This document shows, piece after piece, positions 45,241 through 45,289 of a DNA stretch of 45,289 nucleotides. Position 1 is the first letter of the stretch. Each line of letters opens with the position of its first letter. The position numbers and the translations under genes are program-made. Under the pieces are notes generated by a model. The model saw nothing but the letters and a program-made list of their open reading frames with translations, had not been told where the DNA came from and did not search any database. Origin of the DNA: Streptococcus sp. DD10 (GTDB lineage: Bacteria; Bacillota; Bacilli; Lactobacillales; Streptococcaceae); contig NZ_KQ969158.1 in assembly GCF_001578805.1 (NCBI RefSeq), positions 213,934 to 259,222 on the forward strand. The letters run 5' to 3'.

Positions 45241-45289
45241 ATATGTGCTAAATACTTTCAGTGATTTTTTATGAAGTTTAGAAATGTTC

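Overview
The window looks like chromosome from a mitis-group Streptococcus (S. mitis / S. oralis type). This rests on the FabM-FabT-FabH-AcpP-FabK-FabD-FabG-FabF-AccBCDA fatty-acid cluster with its FabK-type reductase, the rsmH-ftsL-pbp2X-mraY cluster, ClpL, low GC, extended -10 promoters (TGnTATAAT), and ISL3 (IS1167-like) debris. Species is not resolved. Gene order appears mosaic compared with what I remember of pneumococcus.

Layout. 1-427: decayed gene fragments. 417-11188: the complete type II fatty-acid synthesis and acetyl-CoA carboxylase locus, with FabT operators before fabT and fabK and probably fabM, and an unexplained structured stretch between fabG and fabF. 11254-11427: folded intergenic repeat. 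11587-13698: nagA under a NagR-like operator, then an aldo/keto reductase. 13743-17658: glycine T-box, glyQ, glyS and a DUF896 gene; a GC-rich insert with a duplicated glyQ start and a 172-base inverted-repeat-bounded element lie in this unit. 17683-22502: small membrane protein (minus strand), then rsmH, ftsL, pbp2X and mraY. 22629-27100: zapA-like, cvpA and mutS2 between two diverged copies of a 260-base unit, each joined to ISL3 remnants. 27107-28676: HAD phosphatase and DeoR regulator (minus). 29061-31157: clpL behind a long leader. 31511-36129: efeO-efeB-efeU-tatC-tatA, a haem-peroxidase/ferric iron uptake system carrying its own Tat translocase. 36183-37456: acetyltransferase and alpha/beta hydrolase. 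37625-38571: double-glycine peptide and CPBP-family membrane protease, probably bacteriocin and immunity. 38664-40059: pyridoxine-type kinase and ECF transporter component. 40291-45181: DEAD-box helicase, amino-acid ABC transporter (permease plus ATPase), DUF4059 protein and thioredoxin reductase.

Five genes (rsmH, ftsL, pbp2X, efeB, efeU) are each out of frame by one base, every time explained by an A or T run one base too short or too long. Because three of these are core growth or division genes, homopolymer sequencing error is the simplest explanation; I annotate them as full genes with the defect noted.

The most interesting material is non-coding: the fabG-fabF structured element (5801-5965), the glyQ-glyS element (15151-15322), the glyQ 5' insertion/duplication (13959-14151), and the clpL leader with a short upstream ORF. 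Among proteins, the double-glycine peptide at 37625 and the paired truncated small ORFs at 22768 and 26858 are the least explained. I saw no rRNA, tRNA, CRISPR array or prophage.
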